Origin: Bog-950 sp044228435
Lineage (GTDB): Bacteria > Bacteroidota > Bacteroidia > Chitinophagales > LD1
Length of the DNA stretch: 64,000 nt
Direction of reading: 5' to 3'
Assembly: GCA_044228435.1 (NCBI GenBank)
Contig: JBGAUW010000001.1
Span: forward strand, 372,001 to 436,000
Part shown: positions 9,677 through 18,154 of the stretch, piece by piece
Layout: each line of letters starts with the position of its first letter
Numbering within the stretch: the stretch's first letter is position 1
Translations under genes and position numbers: made by a program
The notes under the pieces: generated by a model
What the model was told of the DNA's origin: nothing
The model's input: only the letters and a program-made list of their open reading frames with translations
Databases searched by the model: none

Positions 9677-9832
9677 ATGGAATACTTACTTTATGTTATA
9701 GCTGTAATTCTTGTAATTGCATGGGCTATCGGATTTTTAGGCTTTCACGCCGGCGGCATTATTCACATACTTTTAGTAATAGCGGTAATAGTGATACTGC
9801 TAAGAATAATTCAGGGCCGCAGACCTCTTTAA
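9677..9832 (+). CDS. Lmo0937-family mini membrane protein
   Basis: A 51-residue protein starting at ATG 9677. It reads MEYLLYVIAVILVIAWAIGF, then FHAGGIIHILLVIAVIVIL, ending in a basic IIQGRRPL tail. Two hydrophobic helices separated by a Gly-rich turn with HAGGIIH match the lmo0937/DUF5670 family of tiny membrane proteins, which are often induced by stress. Preceded by an AACACA spacer and followed 26 bases later by a secreted protein gene. Confidence 0.8.
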   Translation: MEYLLYVIAVILVIAWAIGFLGFHAGGIIHILLVIAVIVILLRIIQGRRPL

Positions 9833-9857
9833 TTTTTTAACCCTAAAACATTCTTTT

Positions 9858-10223
9858 ATGTTACGCTTACCATTTGTATTGCTTTTTTGCTTTGTAGTAA
9901 GTGTGGGTTATTGCCAAACTGTTGATGTAAAACAACCCAACGAACTGCAACAGTTTAAAAAAGAACAGGAACCGCGCATTAAGCAAAATCAGGCCCATAT
10001 TGAAGACTTAAAGAATAAAAAGCCTGATAACAAACACAAGTTTGATGCGCAAACGGATAAACAAGTAGCAGCACTTGAAATTGCTTTGCGCGATTTGAAA
10101 ATGCGACTGGATACTTTCCGTTATACCGACAAAGAAAGTTGGGAAACCTTTAAGCGTAACTATAACCACGACATGGATGAACTCGAAAAAATCCTTGAGG
10201 ATTTGTTTCGTGACGATTCATAG
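9858..10223 (+). CDS. Small secreted coiled-coil protein
   Basis: Exported protein of 121 residues with a clear signal peptide (MLRLPFVLLFCFVVSVGYCQ). The mature part is charged and helical: EEL-poor, Lys/Asp-rich, with QKQ and DLK heptads. The C-terminal SWETFKRNYNHDMDEL is shared in kind with the lipoprotein at 6843, so both may belong to one envelope family (possibly DUF6565). It ends at the strong hairpin at 10243. Function unknown. Confidence 0.7.
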   Translation: MLRLPFVLLFCFVVSVGYCQTVDVKQPNELQQFKKEQEPRIKQNQAHIEDLKNKKPDNKHKFDAQTDKQVAALEIALRDLKMRLDTFRYTDKESWETFKRNYNHDMDELEKILEDLFRDDS

Positions 10224-10242
10224 TTCAATGTTAAATCTATTG

Positions 10243-10272
10243 TATCCGGCCCGATTTCAACCGGGCCGGATA
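10243..10272 (+). terminator. Strong hairpin after the 9858 gene
   Basis: An 11-bp GC-rich stem, TATCCGGCCCG at 10243-10253 and its exact complement at 10262-10272, has an 8-base loop and is followed by TTATAT. It separates the small secreted protein from the DUF748 gene. Confidence 0.7.
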
Positions 10273-10333
10273 TTATATGCCCGTTACAACCTTCCGCAGC
10301 ATTGCATTTTATAGAACTGAAGATTAATATTTA

Positions 10334-12691
10334 ATGAGCTCTACCAAATCAAAACATCCCATACGTAAGGCATTACTGATAACCGGTGCCATAATTTTAG
10401 GTCTTGTAATAATAATTATAGCCTTCATTTCGCCTATAGCCAAATATGTAATTGAAAAATATGACGAAAAAATATTGGGCCGGCAAATAACACTTGATTG
10501 GATTTATTTAAACCCGTTTACGGGTTATGCGCATTTAAGCAATTTGGTTCTTTACGAGCAGAATAAAGATTCGGTATTTGTAAAAGCAGGCAGCGCCAAT
10601 ATAGATTTTGCAATGTTTAAACTGCTTAAAAAAACTTACGAAATAAGTTACGTAACCCTTAAAGACGCTGAGTTTCATATAGAGCAGCACGACAGCACAT
10701 TTAACTTTACCGACCTGATTGTACGCTTTGCGCCAAAAGACACTTTAAAAAAAGATACAACACCTGCACACTTTAACCTGCTGGATATAAAAGTTAAGAA
10801 CTCTAAGTTTTTCTACCTGCAAAAAGATATACCGGTAAATTATTTTATTACCGACCTTGATTTAGAAAGCAGCGGTTTACGCTGGGATAGCGACACCCTT
10901 GACGGAAACATTTCGTTTAAAAATGGACCCGGTAGTGGCGATATAAAAGCATACTACGGTATGAATATTAAGAACCTCAATTTTTCGGCAACAGCCAAGG
11001 TAAAAAAATTCGACCTGGGATTAATTAACCAGTACTTTCAGGACCTTGCCGATTTTGGTATGCTTAGGGCGAATTTAGATGCTGATGTAGCAGCATTTGG
11101 CACCTTCCAGACGCAAGTGGACTTTACCGCAAAAGGTTATGTAGGCGTAAATGATTTTCATTTTGGAAAAAATGTGAAAGAGGATTATGCCTCGTTTAGC
11201 AAGCTTGCTTTAAACATGATTAGGGTAAGCCCCCGCACCTTCGACTACGCTTTTGATACCATTTCGATTATGGATCCATTCTTTAAATATGAAAGATACG
11301 ATTCCCTGGATAACCTTAGCCGCATGTTTGGTGTAGGTGGTAGTAACCTTAAGCAGGCAAAAGCCCAATCGGATGCAGGACAAAAGTTTAACCTTATTAT
11401 AGAAATAGCTAACTTTTTAAAGGAGTTGGGAAAGAACTTCGTAAAGAGCCACTATAGCGCAAAGAAGTTTCAGCTATATGATGGAGATATTCGGTTTAAC
11501 GATTACGCGCTGCGGGAAAAATTTGCAGCAGCAGCATCACCATTAAACATTGTAGCTAAAGATATTGACCAAAACAATAAAGCCCTAAAAGTAAGCCTGG
11601 CTACTAATATAAAACCACACGGCAACCTTGCTGTAACCTTTGGTGTAAACCCTAAAGATTTCAGCGACTTTAATGTTACTTACGATTTAGAGAAAATTGC
11701 GATACCCGATTTTAACCCATACATAGTTACATACACATCGTTCCCATTAAAAAACGGCACACTTTCCTTTAAAGGGCAATGGGTAGTAGTAGATAGTATG
11801 GTTAACAGCGTAAATCACCTGATTATTGAAGCGCCCACACGTGGTAAACGAATTAAACGACCGGACACCAAATGGATACCGGTGCCTCTTATACTTAGCA
11901 TATTAAAAGAACCAGGAAACGTAATAGACTACGAAGTGCCCGTGTATGGAAAAATAACTGATCCTAAGTTTAAGATTAAAGATGTAGTGCTGGATATACT
12001 TAAAAATATATTCATAAAGCCTCCTTCCCTCCCATTCCGGGCTGCTGTTCGCAAAAAGGAATATGATGTAGATAAGTTCCAATTGTTTTTATGGAACCCA
12101 AGACAAACCGAACTGAGCCGTGAACAGGACAAATACATAAAACACCTTACCCGGTTTTTAAAAAGAGACAAAGATGCTACGGTGACAATTTCGCCAGTGC
12201 TGTTTACCACCAGGGAGAAAGAACATACACTCTTTTACCTGGCAAAAAAGAAATACTACAGCGAGAAAAACAATATAAAGAATGCCGACTTTACCGAGGA
12301 AGATTCAATAGCTGTAGATAAATTAAGTATTAAAGATGCAGGTTTTACTACTGCACTTAATAAGTCGATAGAGGGATCAAACTTGCTATTTACTGTGCAG
12401 GAAAAATGTGCCCGCTGGATTGACCCATCCACAGTAAACAATGCTTTTGCTGCCATGGAAAAACGCCGTGTTAATACCTTTAAACAGGCCTTTGAGGATA
12501 AAGATATTGAAGCCCGGATTAAGTTTAAACCTATGCGCAGCGAAAACCCGCGCACCGGCTTCTCCTACTTTCAAATTGACTATAACACGGAAATACCCGA
12601 TAAATTAAGCGAGGCACTGGATGACGTGGATGTAGACGAGAGTGTTTTTATAAAAAGCCGAGGCAATTTGTTACCCATCAATAAAAAATAA
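10334..12691 (+). CDS. AsmA-like DUF748 envelope protein
   Basis: Large inner-membrane-anchored periplasmic protein of 785 residues. One N-terminal membrane helix (residues 12-35) is followed by the DUF748 pattern (LDWIYLNPFTGYAHLSNLVL) and repeated beta-rich AsmA-type segments. AsmA/DUF748 proteins form long grooves thought to move lipids between membranes. The C-terminal part from about residue 570 (KKEYDVDKFQLFLWNPRQTEL) resembles an OmpA-like or SAF-type calculation region seen in this family. Four bases separate it from the AI-2E exporter gene, so the two are probably co-transcribed. The lipid role is family knowledge, not shown here. Confidence 0.82.
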   Translation: MSSTKSKHPIRKALLITGAIILGLVIIIIAFISPIAKYVIEKYDEKILGRQITLDWIYLNPFTGYAHLSNLVLYEQNKDSVFVKAGSANIDFAMFKLLKKTYEISYVTLKDAEFHIEQHDSTFNFTDLIVRFAPKDTLKKDTTPAHFNLLDIKVKNSKFFYLQKDIPVNYFITDLDLESSGLRWDSDTLDGNISFKNGPGSGDIKAYYGMNIKNLNFSATAKVKKFDLGLINQYFQDLADFGMLRANLDADVAAFGTFQTQVDFTAKGYVGVNDFHFGKNVKEDYASFSKLALNMIRVSPRTFDYAFDTISIMDPFFKYERYDSLDNLSRMFGVGGSNLKQAKAQSDAGQKFNLIIEIANFLKELGKNFVKSHYSAKKFQLYDGDIRFNDYALREKFAAAASPLNIVAKDIDQNNKALKVSLATNIKPHGNLAVTFGVNPKDFSDFNVTYDLEKIAIPDFNPYIVTYTSFPLKNGTLSFKGQWVVVDSMVNSVNHLIIEAPTRGKRIKRPDTKWIPVPLILSILKEPGNVIDYEVPVYGKITDPKFKIKDVVLDILKNIFIKPPSLPFRAAVRKKEYDVDKFQLFLWNPRQTELSREQDKYIKHLTRFLKRDKDATVTISPVLFTTREKEHTLFYLAKKKYYSEKNNIKNADFTEEDSIAVDKLSIKDAGFTTALNKSIEGSNLLFTVQEKCARWIDPSTVNNAFAAMEKRRVNTFKQAFEDKDIEARIKFKPMRSENPRTGFSYFQIDYNTEIPDKLSEALDDVDVDESVFIKSRGNLLPINKK

Positions 12692-12694
12692 AAC

Positions 12695-13744
12695 ATGCAT
12701 TTAAATATCACCCAGGTAAAACACATAGTAATAGTACTACTGGCCATCGTGCTAATTGTGGCATTTATGTACATATTAAAGCCACTACTTATACCGTTGG
12801 TAATTGCCTGCCTGTTGGCATTTTTGCTCTTTCCCATATATGAAAAACTAACCAGCTGGCGGTTTCCTAAAATAGTCGCTGCCGCTATTTGTGTGCTTTG
12901 CAGTGTATTACTGGGGTTAGGTTTAGCCAGTATAATGGTGTGGCAGTTAACCGGGTTTGCCAACGATTTCGAGTTGATTAAAACAAATTTCGCTTCAAGC
13001 ACGGCCGACCTCTTAGGGTGGATAGAGCAAACCACACATTTTAGTAAAAGAGAACAAATGGCTATGCTGCAAACCAGAATGAAGGAATCGGTTAGTAGTT
13101 TTACCGGCTATGCTTTTTCAGCCGTTAACGCCGTTTTAAGTATAATGCTAAATGCAACGCTTATCGCAATTTACACTTTTCTATTGCTTATCTACCATCA
13201 AAAGTTTAACCGAATTCTTACATTAATAATAAAGGATAAGGAAAAACTGGAAGCCAGCCGCGAGGTGATACTTGCCATTTCTCAGGTTGGTAAATTTTTT
13301 CTTAAAGGTACGCTACTCGATGTGCTTATCATATCTGCACTATCGGCCATTGGCTTTTTAATTATTGGCTTAAAACAGGCTATATTTTTAGGTATACTGT
13401 TGGCGGTACTGAACATTGTACCATATGTAGGAGCCACCCTGGGGGCTGTAATACCTCTGTTTGTGGGCCTTATATACAACAACGATTGGAAAATCGGCCT
13501 GCTTGCTGTAGTGGTTTGCGTAGTAGTACAATTTATTGATAACAACTTTGTAATGCCTAAAGTGGTGGGTAACAGTGTAAGCATTAATCCTTTGTTTTCT
13601 ACCCTGGCCCTTATTAGCGGCTTTTTACTTTGGGGCGTGCCGGGCATGATATTATCCATCCCGTTAATGGGCATATTTAAAGTGGTGTGCGACCATGTAG
13701 AAGAGCTAAAACCACTTGGCTATTTATTAAGCGAAAAAGACTAA
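12695..13744 (+). CDS. AI-2E family transporter (PerM/TqsA-like)
   Basis: Inner-membrane protein of 349 residues with seven or eight helices of the AI-2E exporter superfamily (PF01594). The family core is visible in the FLLFPIYEKL segment after helix 2, the FLKGTLLDVLIISALSAIGF block and the NIVPYVGATLGAVIPL block, with a final LWGVPGMILSIPL segment. Substrate is not predictable: members export autoinducer-2, sodium or other solutes. It follows the DUF748 gene by four bases and precedes a tiny basic protein by four bases. Confidence 0.88.
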   Translation: MHLNITQVKHIVIVLLAIVLIVAFMYILKPLLIPLVIACLLAFLLFPIYEKLTSWRFPKIVAAAICVLCSVLLGLGLASIMVWQLTGFANDFELIKTNFASSTADLLGWIEQTTHFSKREQMAMLQTRMKESVSSFTGYAFSAVNAVLSIMLNATLIAIYTFLLLIYHQKFNRILTLIIKDKEKLEASREVILAISQVGKFFLKGTLLDVLIISALSAIGFLIIGLKQAIFLGILLAVLNIVPYVGATLGAVIPLFVGLIYNNDWKIGLLAVVVCVVVQFIDNNFVMPKVVGNSVSINPLFSTLALISGFLLWGVPGMILSIPLMGIFKVVCDHVEELKPLGYLLSEKD

Positions 13745-13748
13745 AACT

Positions 13749-13943
13749 ATGGCAACCAAAAAAAGCAGTAAAACAACCCGAAGCGGTTCGCAAAACCCTC
13801 AAAAAAGGCGCGAGGAGCTAGAAGGCAACACCGAGCAAAACAACCTGACTAAAGAAGAACAAAAAAAGTTCTCGAAAGAAAGTGGGCTACCTTATAAGGA
13901 AGAAGAGCAGAAGAAAAGTAAAAAGCCAGGCATTAAAAAATAG
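13749..13943 (+). CDS. Small highly charged hypothetical protein
   Basis: A 64-residue, lysine/glutamate-rich, low-complexity protein without hydrophobic segments, probably disordered. It begins four bases after the AI-2E gene and has a good ATG, so I keep it as a real gene. Similar short basic peptides occur near stress genes in Bacteroidota; no function can be assigned. Confidence 0.55.
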   Translation: MATKKSSKTTRSGSQNPQKRREELEGNTEQNNLTKEEQKKFSKESGLPYKEEEQKKSKKPGIKK

Positions 13944-13952
13944 CCAAAGCGC

Positions 13953-14261
13953 CTATTTCTTTTTATTACGATAGCCGGGCCCGCCCAATTCCTCGGGTGG
14001 GTGATTACTGTTTTTGGTAAGATTAAACCCGTAGGTGTAGTTTGTAGATAGTATTACATCGTTGCAATCAAAGTGTTTAATAACCCCATCTTTTTGCAGC
14101 GCTACTACCCAACAGGTATTTTGGTGCATTCCATAATCAATAAGAAAAAGTGCATTACCCCTGCCAAGCGGGGTTTCTACCATTATAACCGGATTTAATT
14201 GATGTATCATACCAGATTTAGAAAACGTCTGTGCCATACCACTCAATACCCAACAGGACAT
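13953..14261 (-). CDS. Conserved hypothetical small protein
   Basis: Protein of up to 102 residues. The conserved part starts at Met18 (14210): MIHQLNPVIMVETPLGRGNA, followed by LFLIDYGMHQNTCWVVAL and GVIKHFDCNDVIL, a compact beta-rich domain reminiscent of small phage- or plasmid-like accessory proteins seen across Bacteroidota. The upstream 17 residues may not be translated. Convergent with the gene at 13749 (9-base gap). Function unknown. Confidence 0.6.
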   Translation of the reverse strand: MSCWVLSGMAQTFSKSGMIHQLNPVIMVETPLGRGNALFLIDYGMHQNTCWVVALQKDGVIKHFDCNDVILSTNYTYGFNLTKNSNHPPEELGGPGYRNKKK

Positions 14262-14378
14262 TTTGGGGCACCTCCTTCACCATCCTACTCAAAATGCGCC
14301 TTAAAAAGCCACAAATTCAAAGGGAACATTCTTTTAAACCAAGTAATGAAACCGATTTATTCACCTAAATTTTAACCA

Positions 14379-14564
14379 ATGGATCGCTTAGAAATTAAAG
14401 GAAAATGGAACGAGGTAAAAGGACGTTTAAAACAAGCTTACGGCGACCTTACCGATGATGATTTAACTTACACTGAGGGCAAAGAAGATGAATTGCTCGG
14501 TAAACTTCAACAGGCTACCGGTAAAACCCGGAGTGAGTTGGTAGATTTTATCAATAAACAATAA
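14379..14564 (+). CDS. CsbD-family stress protein
   Basis: 61-residue hydrophilic protein of the CsbD family: LEIKGKWNEVKGRLKQAYGD followed by DDLTYTEGKEDELLGKLQQ and TGKTRSELVDFI. Such proteins are abundant general stress proteins (SigB-controlled in Bacillus) with unknown biochemistry. The gene stands alone with its own terminator at 14591. Confidence 0.92.
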   Translation: MDRLEIKGKWNEVKGRLKQAYGDLTDDDLTYTEGKEDELLGKLQQATGKTRSELVDFINKQ

Positions 14565-14590
14565 CTTTTTCATTCAACAGAATGAGCGTA

Positions 14591-14618
14591 AACGGCGAAG
14601 CGAATGCTTCGCCGTTTT
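14591..14618 (+). terminator. Intrinsic terminator of the csbD-like gene
   Basis: A perfect 11-bp stem, AACGGCGAAGC at 14591-14601 and its complement at 14606-14616, encloses a GAAT loop and is followed by TTGC. Because it has A-rich sequence on its left arm and T's on its right it may serve both the gene at 14379 and the convergent gene ending at 14623. Confidence 0.8.
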
Positions 14619-14622
14619 GCAT

Positions 14623-15264
14623 TTATTGTACCTTGGCATAAATACTCCCCTCCCAATAAAAAGGCTTTTTTTCATTATCAGTTCCTTCAAATTCAAAGTT
14701 GAATATTGCCTTCATAACACTTCTTTCCCATAACCCTTTATCTATTTTAATAAACCCACCAGTACATTTGGAAATCAAATCGCCCCCAGATATAATACCT
14801 GTCAATTCAATTTGCGGCAAACAATTGGGGGTAGCAATTTGCAAAACTAAACTACTATGAGTTGAAGCATTACATAAAGTAAAACAGTCAATTGTATCGC
14901 CTTTTTGCTTCCTGCATTCGATAAAATCAGTACCGGCCCACTCCCAACAATGCGCTTGGCAATTAATAGTGTGTACGCGGTGCGTAGTATCTACCAATGT
15001 GTAAAAGGACTTTAATGAATCAAGGAATATCCGACCTCTTCCATCCTTCATATCATCAACCTCCAGCGGGCATAGCCCATCGCAGCTTAATTGGTTAAAT
15101 TCATTAAGATAAACACCCTCTGGGTACGACCATTTGTTAGTGAAAGAAAAATCGCCTTCTACTTTATCAACCCAATCAATAACTATACTGTAATTGTTTT
15201 GGGCAAAACAATTACAACCAAGTAGTTGAAGCATTGCAGCAAGTATTGGTAGCCTTAAATACAT
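14623..15264 (-). CDS. Secreted hypothetical protein
   Basis: Protein of 213 residues with a signal peptide (MYLRLPILAAMLQLLGCNCFAQ); the Cys near its end is not in a clean lipobox. The mature protein is Cys-rich (about eight Cys) and includes an HCWEWAGTDFIECRKQ stretch, suggesting disulfides in the periplasm or outside. I recognise no family. It converges on the CsbD gene through a shared hairpin. Confidence 0.6.
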   Translation of the reverse strand: MYLRLPILAAMLQLLGCNCFAQNNYSIVIDWVDKVEGDFSFTNKWSYPEGVYLNEFNQLSCDGLCPLEVDDMKDGRGRIFLDSLKSFYTLVDTTHRVHTINCQAHCWEWAGTDFIECRKQKGDTIDCFTLCNASTHSSLVLQIATPNCLPQIELTGIISGGDLISKCTGGFIKIDKGLWERSVMKAIFNFEFEGTDNEKKPFYWEGSIYAKVQ

Positions 15265-15367
15265 TACGCCAAGATAAAAAATCCAAAACAGGAGTGCCGT
15301 CTTTATACGGTTAACAACTTAATACCACCATAGCGCCAGCAATCCTATATAAAATTATTTTTGCTGC

Positions 15368-16519
15368 ATGAAAGTTTATTTGGATAATGCAGCAACCACG
15401 CGGATTGCCCCTGAAGTGCTGGAAGAAATGATGCCTTACCTGACAGAGCATTATGGCAATCCATCTTCGATACACGCTTACGGGCGCAAAACCAAAAGTG
15501 CCATTGAAAAAGCTCGCAAAGCTCTAGCGAAATATTTGAATTGCTCAACCTCTGAGGTGTTTTTTACGGGCAGCGGTACAGAAAGCAGCAACACCATTAT
15601 TAAATGCGCGGTAAGAGACCTGGGTGTTAAACGCATCCTATCATCACGTATTGAGCACCATTGCGTTTTACATTCAATAGAAAGTATGGCGGCGGAAGGG
15701 ATTAATGTGGACTACGTGGAATTAGACCAACAGGGCCGGCCTAACCTGGGGCATTTAGAAACCTTACTGAAGGAAAGCGACGATAAAACGCTGGTAAGCT
15801 TAATGCACAGCAATAATGAAATTGGAACACTATTGGATTTAGAGAAGGTATCCTTATTGTGTCAGCAGTATAATGCTTTCTTTCATTCAGATACTGTTCA
15901 GACCATTGGTTATTACCCTTTCGACCTGCAAAAGCTAAAACTGCATTTTATGAGCGGTTCTGCACACAAATTTCATGGGCCTAAAGGAGTTGGATTTATA
16001 TATATAAACGGCGAAGCCCGAATTAAGCCCTTTTTAGATGGTGGCGCCCAGGAACGCAATATGCGGGCCGGTACCGAAAATGTGTACGGCATTGTAGGCA
16101 TGGGTAAAGCCCTGGAAATGGCCACCGAAAGAATGGAAGAAAACACTATTTACATTGGCGGCTTAAAGGACTATATGAAGCAAAAACTGGCAACTGAAAT
16201 TCCGGGAATTGCTTTTAACGGAGATACTACACAAACGGGCAGCAACTATAAGGTGTTAAGCGTGCTGTTACCGGCAAATGAAAGGGCAGAACTAACACTT
16301 TTCAATCTTGATATTGCTGGTATAGCAGCCAGTGGGGGTAGCGCCTGTAGCTCGGGTTCAGAAAAAGGTTCGCACGTATTAGAAGCTATTAATACAGACC
16401 CTAACCGCAAAGCAGTTCGGTTTTCGTTTAGCAAATACAACACCACCGCAGAAATTGACTACACTATAGAAGCACTTAAGCAAATACTAAAGCCCAAGGC
16501 ATCCACTCCCGCTATTTAA
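15368..16519 (+). CDS. iscS: Cysteine desulfurase (NifS/IscS type)
   Basis: PLP-dependent enzyme that takes sulfur from L-cysteine for Fe-S clusters and thio-modified tRNA. The sequence starts MKVYLDNAATTRIAPEVLEE, the PLP His/Asn region is MHSNNEIGT, the Schiff-base Lys is in GSAHKFHGPKGVGF, and the persulfide-forming Cys is in GSACSSGSEKGSHVL with the short loop of the group I branch. Length 383 matches IscS. No iscU or sufBCD neighbour is present, so it is a stand-alone copy; a role in tRNA thiolation is equally plausible. Confidence 0.93.
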   Translation: MKVYLDNAATTRIAPEVLEEMMPYLTEHYGNPSSIHAYGRKTKSAIEKARKALAKYLNCSTSEVFFTGSGTESSNTIIKCAVRDLGVKRILSSRIEHHCVLHSIESMAAEGINVDYVELDQQGRPNLGHLETLLKESDDKTLVSLMHSNNEIGTLLDLEKVSLLCQQYNAFFHSDTVQTIGYYPFDLQKLKLHFMSGSAHKFHGPKGVGFIYINGEARIKPFLDGGAQERNMRAGTENVYGIVGMGKALEMATERMEENTIYIGGLKDYMKQKLATEIPGIAFNGDTTQTGSNYKVLSVLLPANERAELTLFNLDIAGIAASGGSACSSGSEKGSHVLEAINTDPNRKAVRFSFSKYNTTAEIDYTIEALKQILKPKASTPAI

Positions 16520-16837
16520 CAGTATCGTAGCTTTTTCAAATCAATGCAGATAGGATCCGCCCGCTTATTTTGGAGGTAAACCTATCCTCCATTTTGAATT
16601 AATTAAGGCTGATTTCTGCGAACCCATTTTAGGCTCCTCAACGCACACATTTAGCCTTACATAGCCCCCGCGTTTTCGTAAACAGGCAGCCTGTTTTACA
16701 CATTCTGCACGTTGTAAACAAGCTGAAACTTTTGAACTTATAAGGGCGTAAAATTCAGCATCCTACGCATAGGAACCAATACCGGATAAAACCGGATAAA
16801 GGCTTGCCGTGGAAATTGAAAAACAAAAATACGCCTT
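16520..16837 (+). other. Intergenic stretch without a recognisable gene
   Basis: About 318 bases between the desulfurase and the PKD gene. A 6-bp stem with TTTT tail (TGGAGG at 16571-16576, CCTCCA at 16586-16591) may end the iscS transcript. A perfect tandem duplication of ACCGGATAAA lies at 16781-16800 shortly upstream of the next gene, possibly a regulator site. I see no coding frame here. Confidence 0.5.
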
Positions 16838-18073
16838 ATGAAATTTTTAACTTTTACGCTGCTTTTTTTAGGTATATCAGTTTCAGCTTTTGCCACCAAG
16901 GAAAAGAAAACAGTTAAGCTGCGTATCCAATCGCCGTTTGGTAGCCTGGATGAAACAGCCGTTTATTTCGACCAGGGCGTTTCGCCATCTTATACTTTTC
17001 AGGAAGATGCACAAAAGGTGCTAAGTAACGTAGCTGGTGTGCCGGTAATGTATACACTAACATCCGATAATATTCAATGCTCCATAAATGGCTATAACAC
17101 TCTATCCACCACTCAAATGGTACCGGTGGGTGTTAAAGTAAATTTAAGCGGGCTATACAATATTACTTGCTCGCTCTTAGATAATTTCGACCCAACTTCT
17201 ATTATTACCTTAGAAGACCGTAAACTGGGCACATCAACCGACCTGCGCACCAATTTTTACCAGGCACAAATAGATACGGCCGATGATGCCGACGGACGAT
17301 TCTATATACGGGTTTCTTATGCCAGCACATATGCCAGCACAATTGCAGGCTGCAGCAACAACGATGCAACTATTTCGGTTACTACCGACCCGGTAATTAC
17401 CTGGGATTCTTACAAACTTTTTGATGCCAACAACGATTCAATTGGTGAATTTACAAACGTAAATTCGATGGTAACCTTCACAGGCCTTGCGCAAGGCGAT
17501 TACCACATGGTTAGAACCTATGGCGCTTATGCTGCTACACAGGATTTTAAAGTTCCGGGAACGCACATTACTTCAAGCATAGGTGCTACCGCTTTGCAGG
17601 TATCTACTTTCGAAAACATTACTTTTAGTGCATTAGCTATCAATGCCAACCATTTTGCATGGGATTTTGGCGACGGCACTCTGATTACCGGTGTAGCTAA
17701 CCCAGACCTTGCTTACTATGAGCCAGGCACCTATACCGTTACCTTGCACTGCTCTAACGATGCAGGTTGCTCGGCCGATGCTCAGGTGCAGGTAATAGTA
17801 TCTCAATCGGTTTCTACCGGCATTAAAGAGGAAGTCGGTAAAGACATTAACGTTTCGGCAGCAGGTAAAACAATAAACGTAACATTGCCAGTTGTTAATA
17901 GCTACGATGCACAACTGCAGGTTTACAATCTGATAGGCCAACCGGTTTATAACACATCAATCAACGCACAAAAAACCAGCGTAAACTTTGATGAGCAGCC
18001 AATGGGTTATTACCTGGTAAGTGTAAAAAACAACGATAAAGTAAGCACCAAGCGCGTGTTTATAGGCAAATAA
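16838..18073 (+). CDS. PKD-domain secreted protein with T9SS sorting domain
   Basis: Surface or secreted protein of 411 residues. Signal peptide MKFLTFTLLFLGISVSAFA, a beta-rich N-terminal part, a PKD domain around residues 255-325 (FAWDFGDGT, then YEPGTYTVTLHCSND), and a type IX secretion C-terminal sorting domain from about 330 (NVSAAGKTINVTLPV, LQVYNLIGQPVYN, GYYLVSVKNNDKVSTKRVFI). PKD domains commonly mediate adhesion or protein-protein contacts at the cell surface. No catalytic domain is visible. Confidence 0.85.
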   Translation: MKFLTFTLLFLGISVSAFATKEKKTVKLRIQSPFGSLDETAVYFDQGVSPSYTFQEDAQKVLSNVAGVPVMYTLTSDNIQCSINGYNTLSTTQMVPVGVKVNLSGLYNITCSLLDNFDPTSIITLEDRKLGTSTDLRTNFYQAQIDTADDADGRFYIRVSYASTYASTIAGCSNNDATISVTTDPVITWDSYKLFDANNDSIGEFTNVNSMVTFTGLAQGDYHMVRTYGAYAATQDFKVPGTHITSSIGATALQVSTFENITFSALAINANHFAWDFGDGTLITGVANPDLAYYEPGTYTVTLHCSNDAGCSADAQVQVIVSQSVSTGIKEEVGKDINVSAAGKTINVTLPVVNSYDAQLQVYNLIGQPVYNTSINAQKTSVNFDEQPMGYYLVSVKNNDKVSTKRVFIGK

Positions 18074-18102
18074 GAATAACCAAAACGCATTTTGTTTTTC
18101 AT

Positions 18103-18134
18103 TAAAGGCTTGCCCTGGGAAAGGGCGGCCTTTA
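18103..18134 (+). terminator. Bidirectional hairpin between convergent genes
   Basis: A nested stem (TAAAGG at 18103-18108 with CCTTTA at 18129-18134, inner GCCCT at 18112-18116 with AGGGC at 18122-18126) sits between the convergent PKD and HerA-like genes and can stop transcripts from either side. Confidence 0.6.
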
Positions 18135-18154
18135 TGAATTTTAAGCCATTACTA

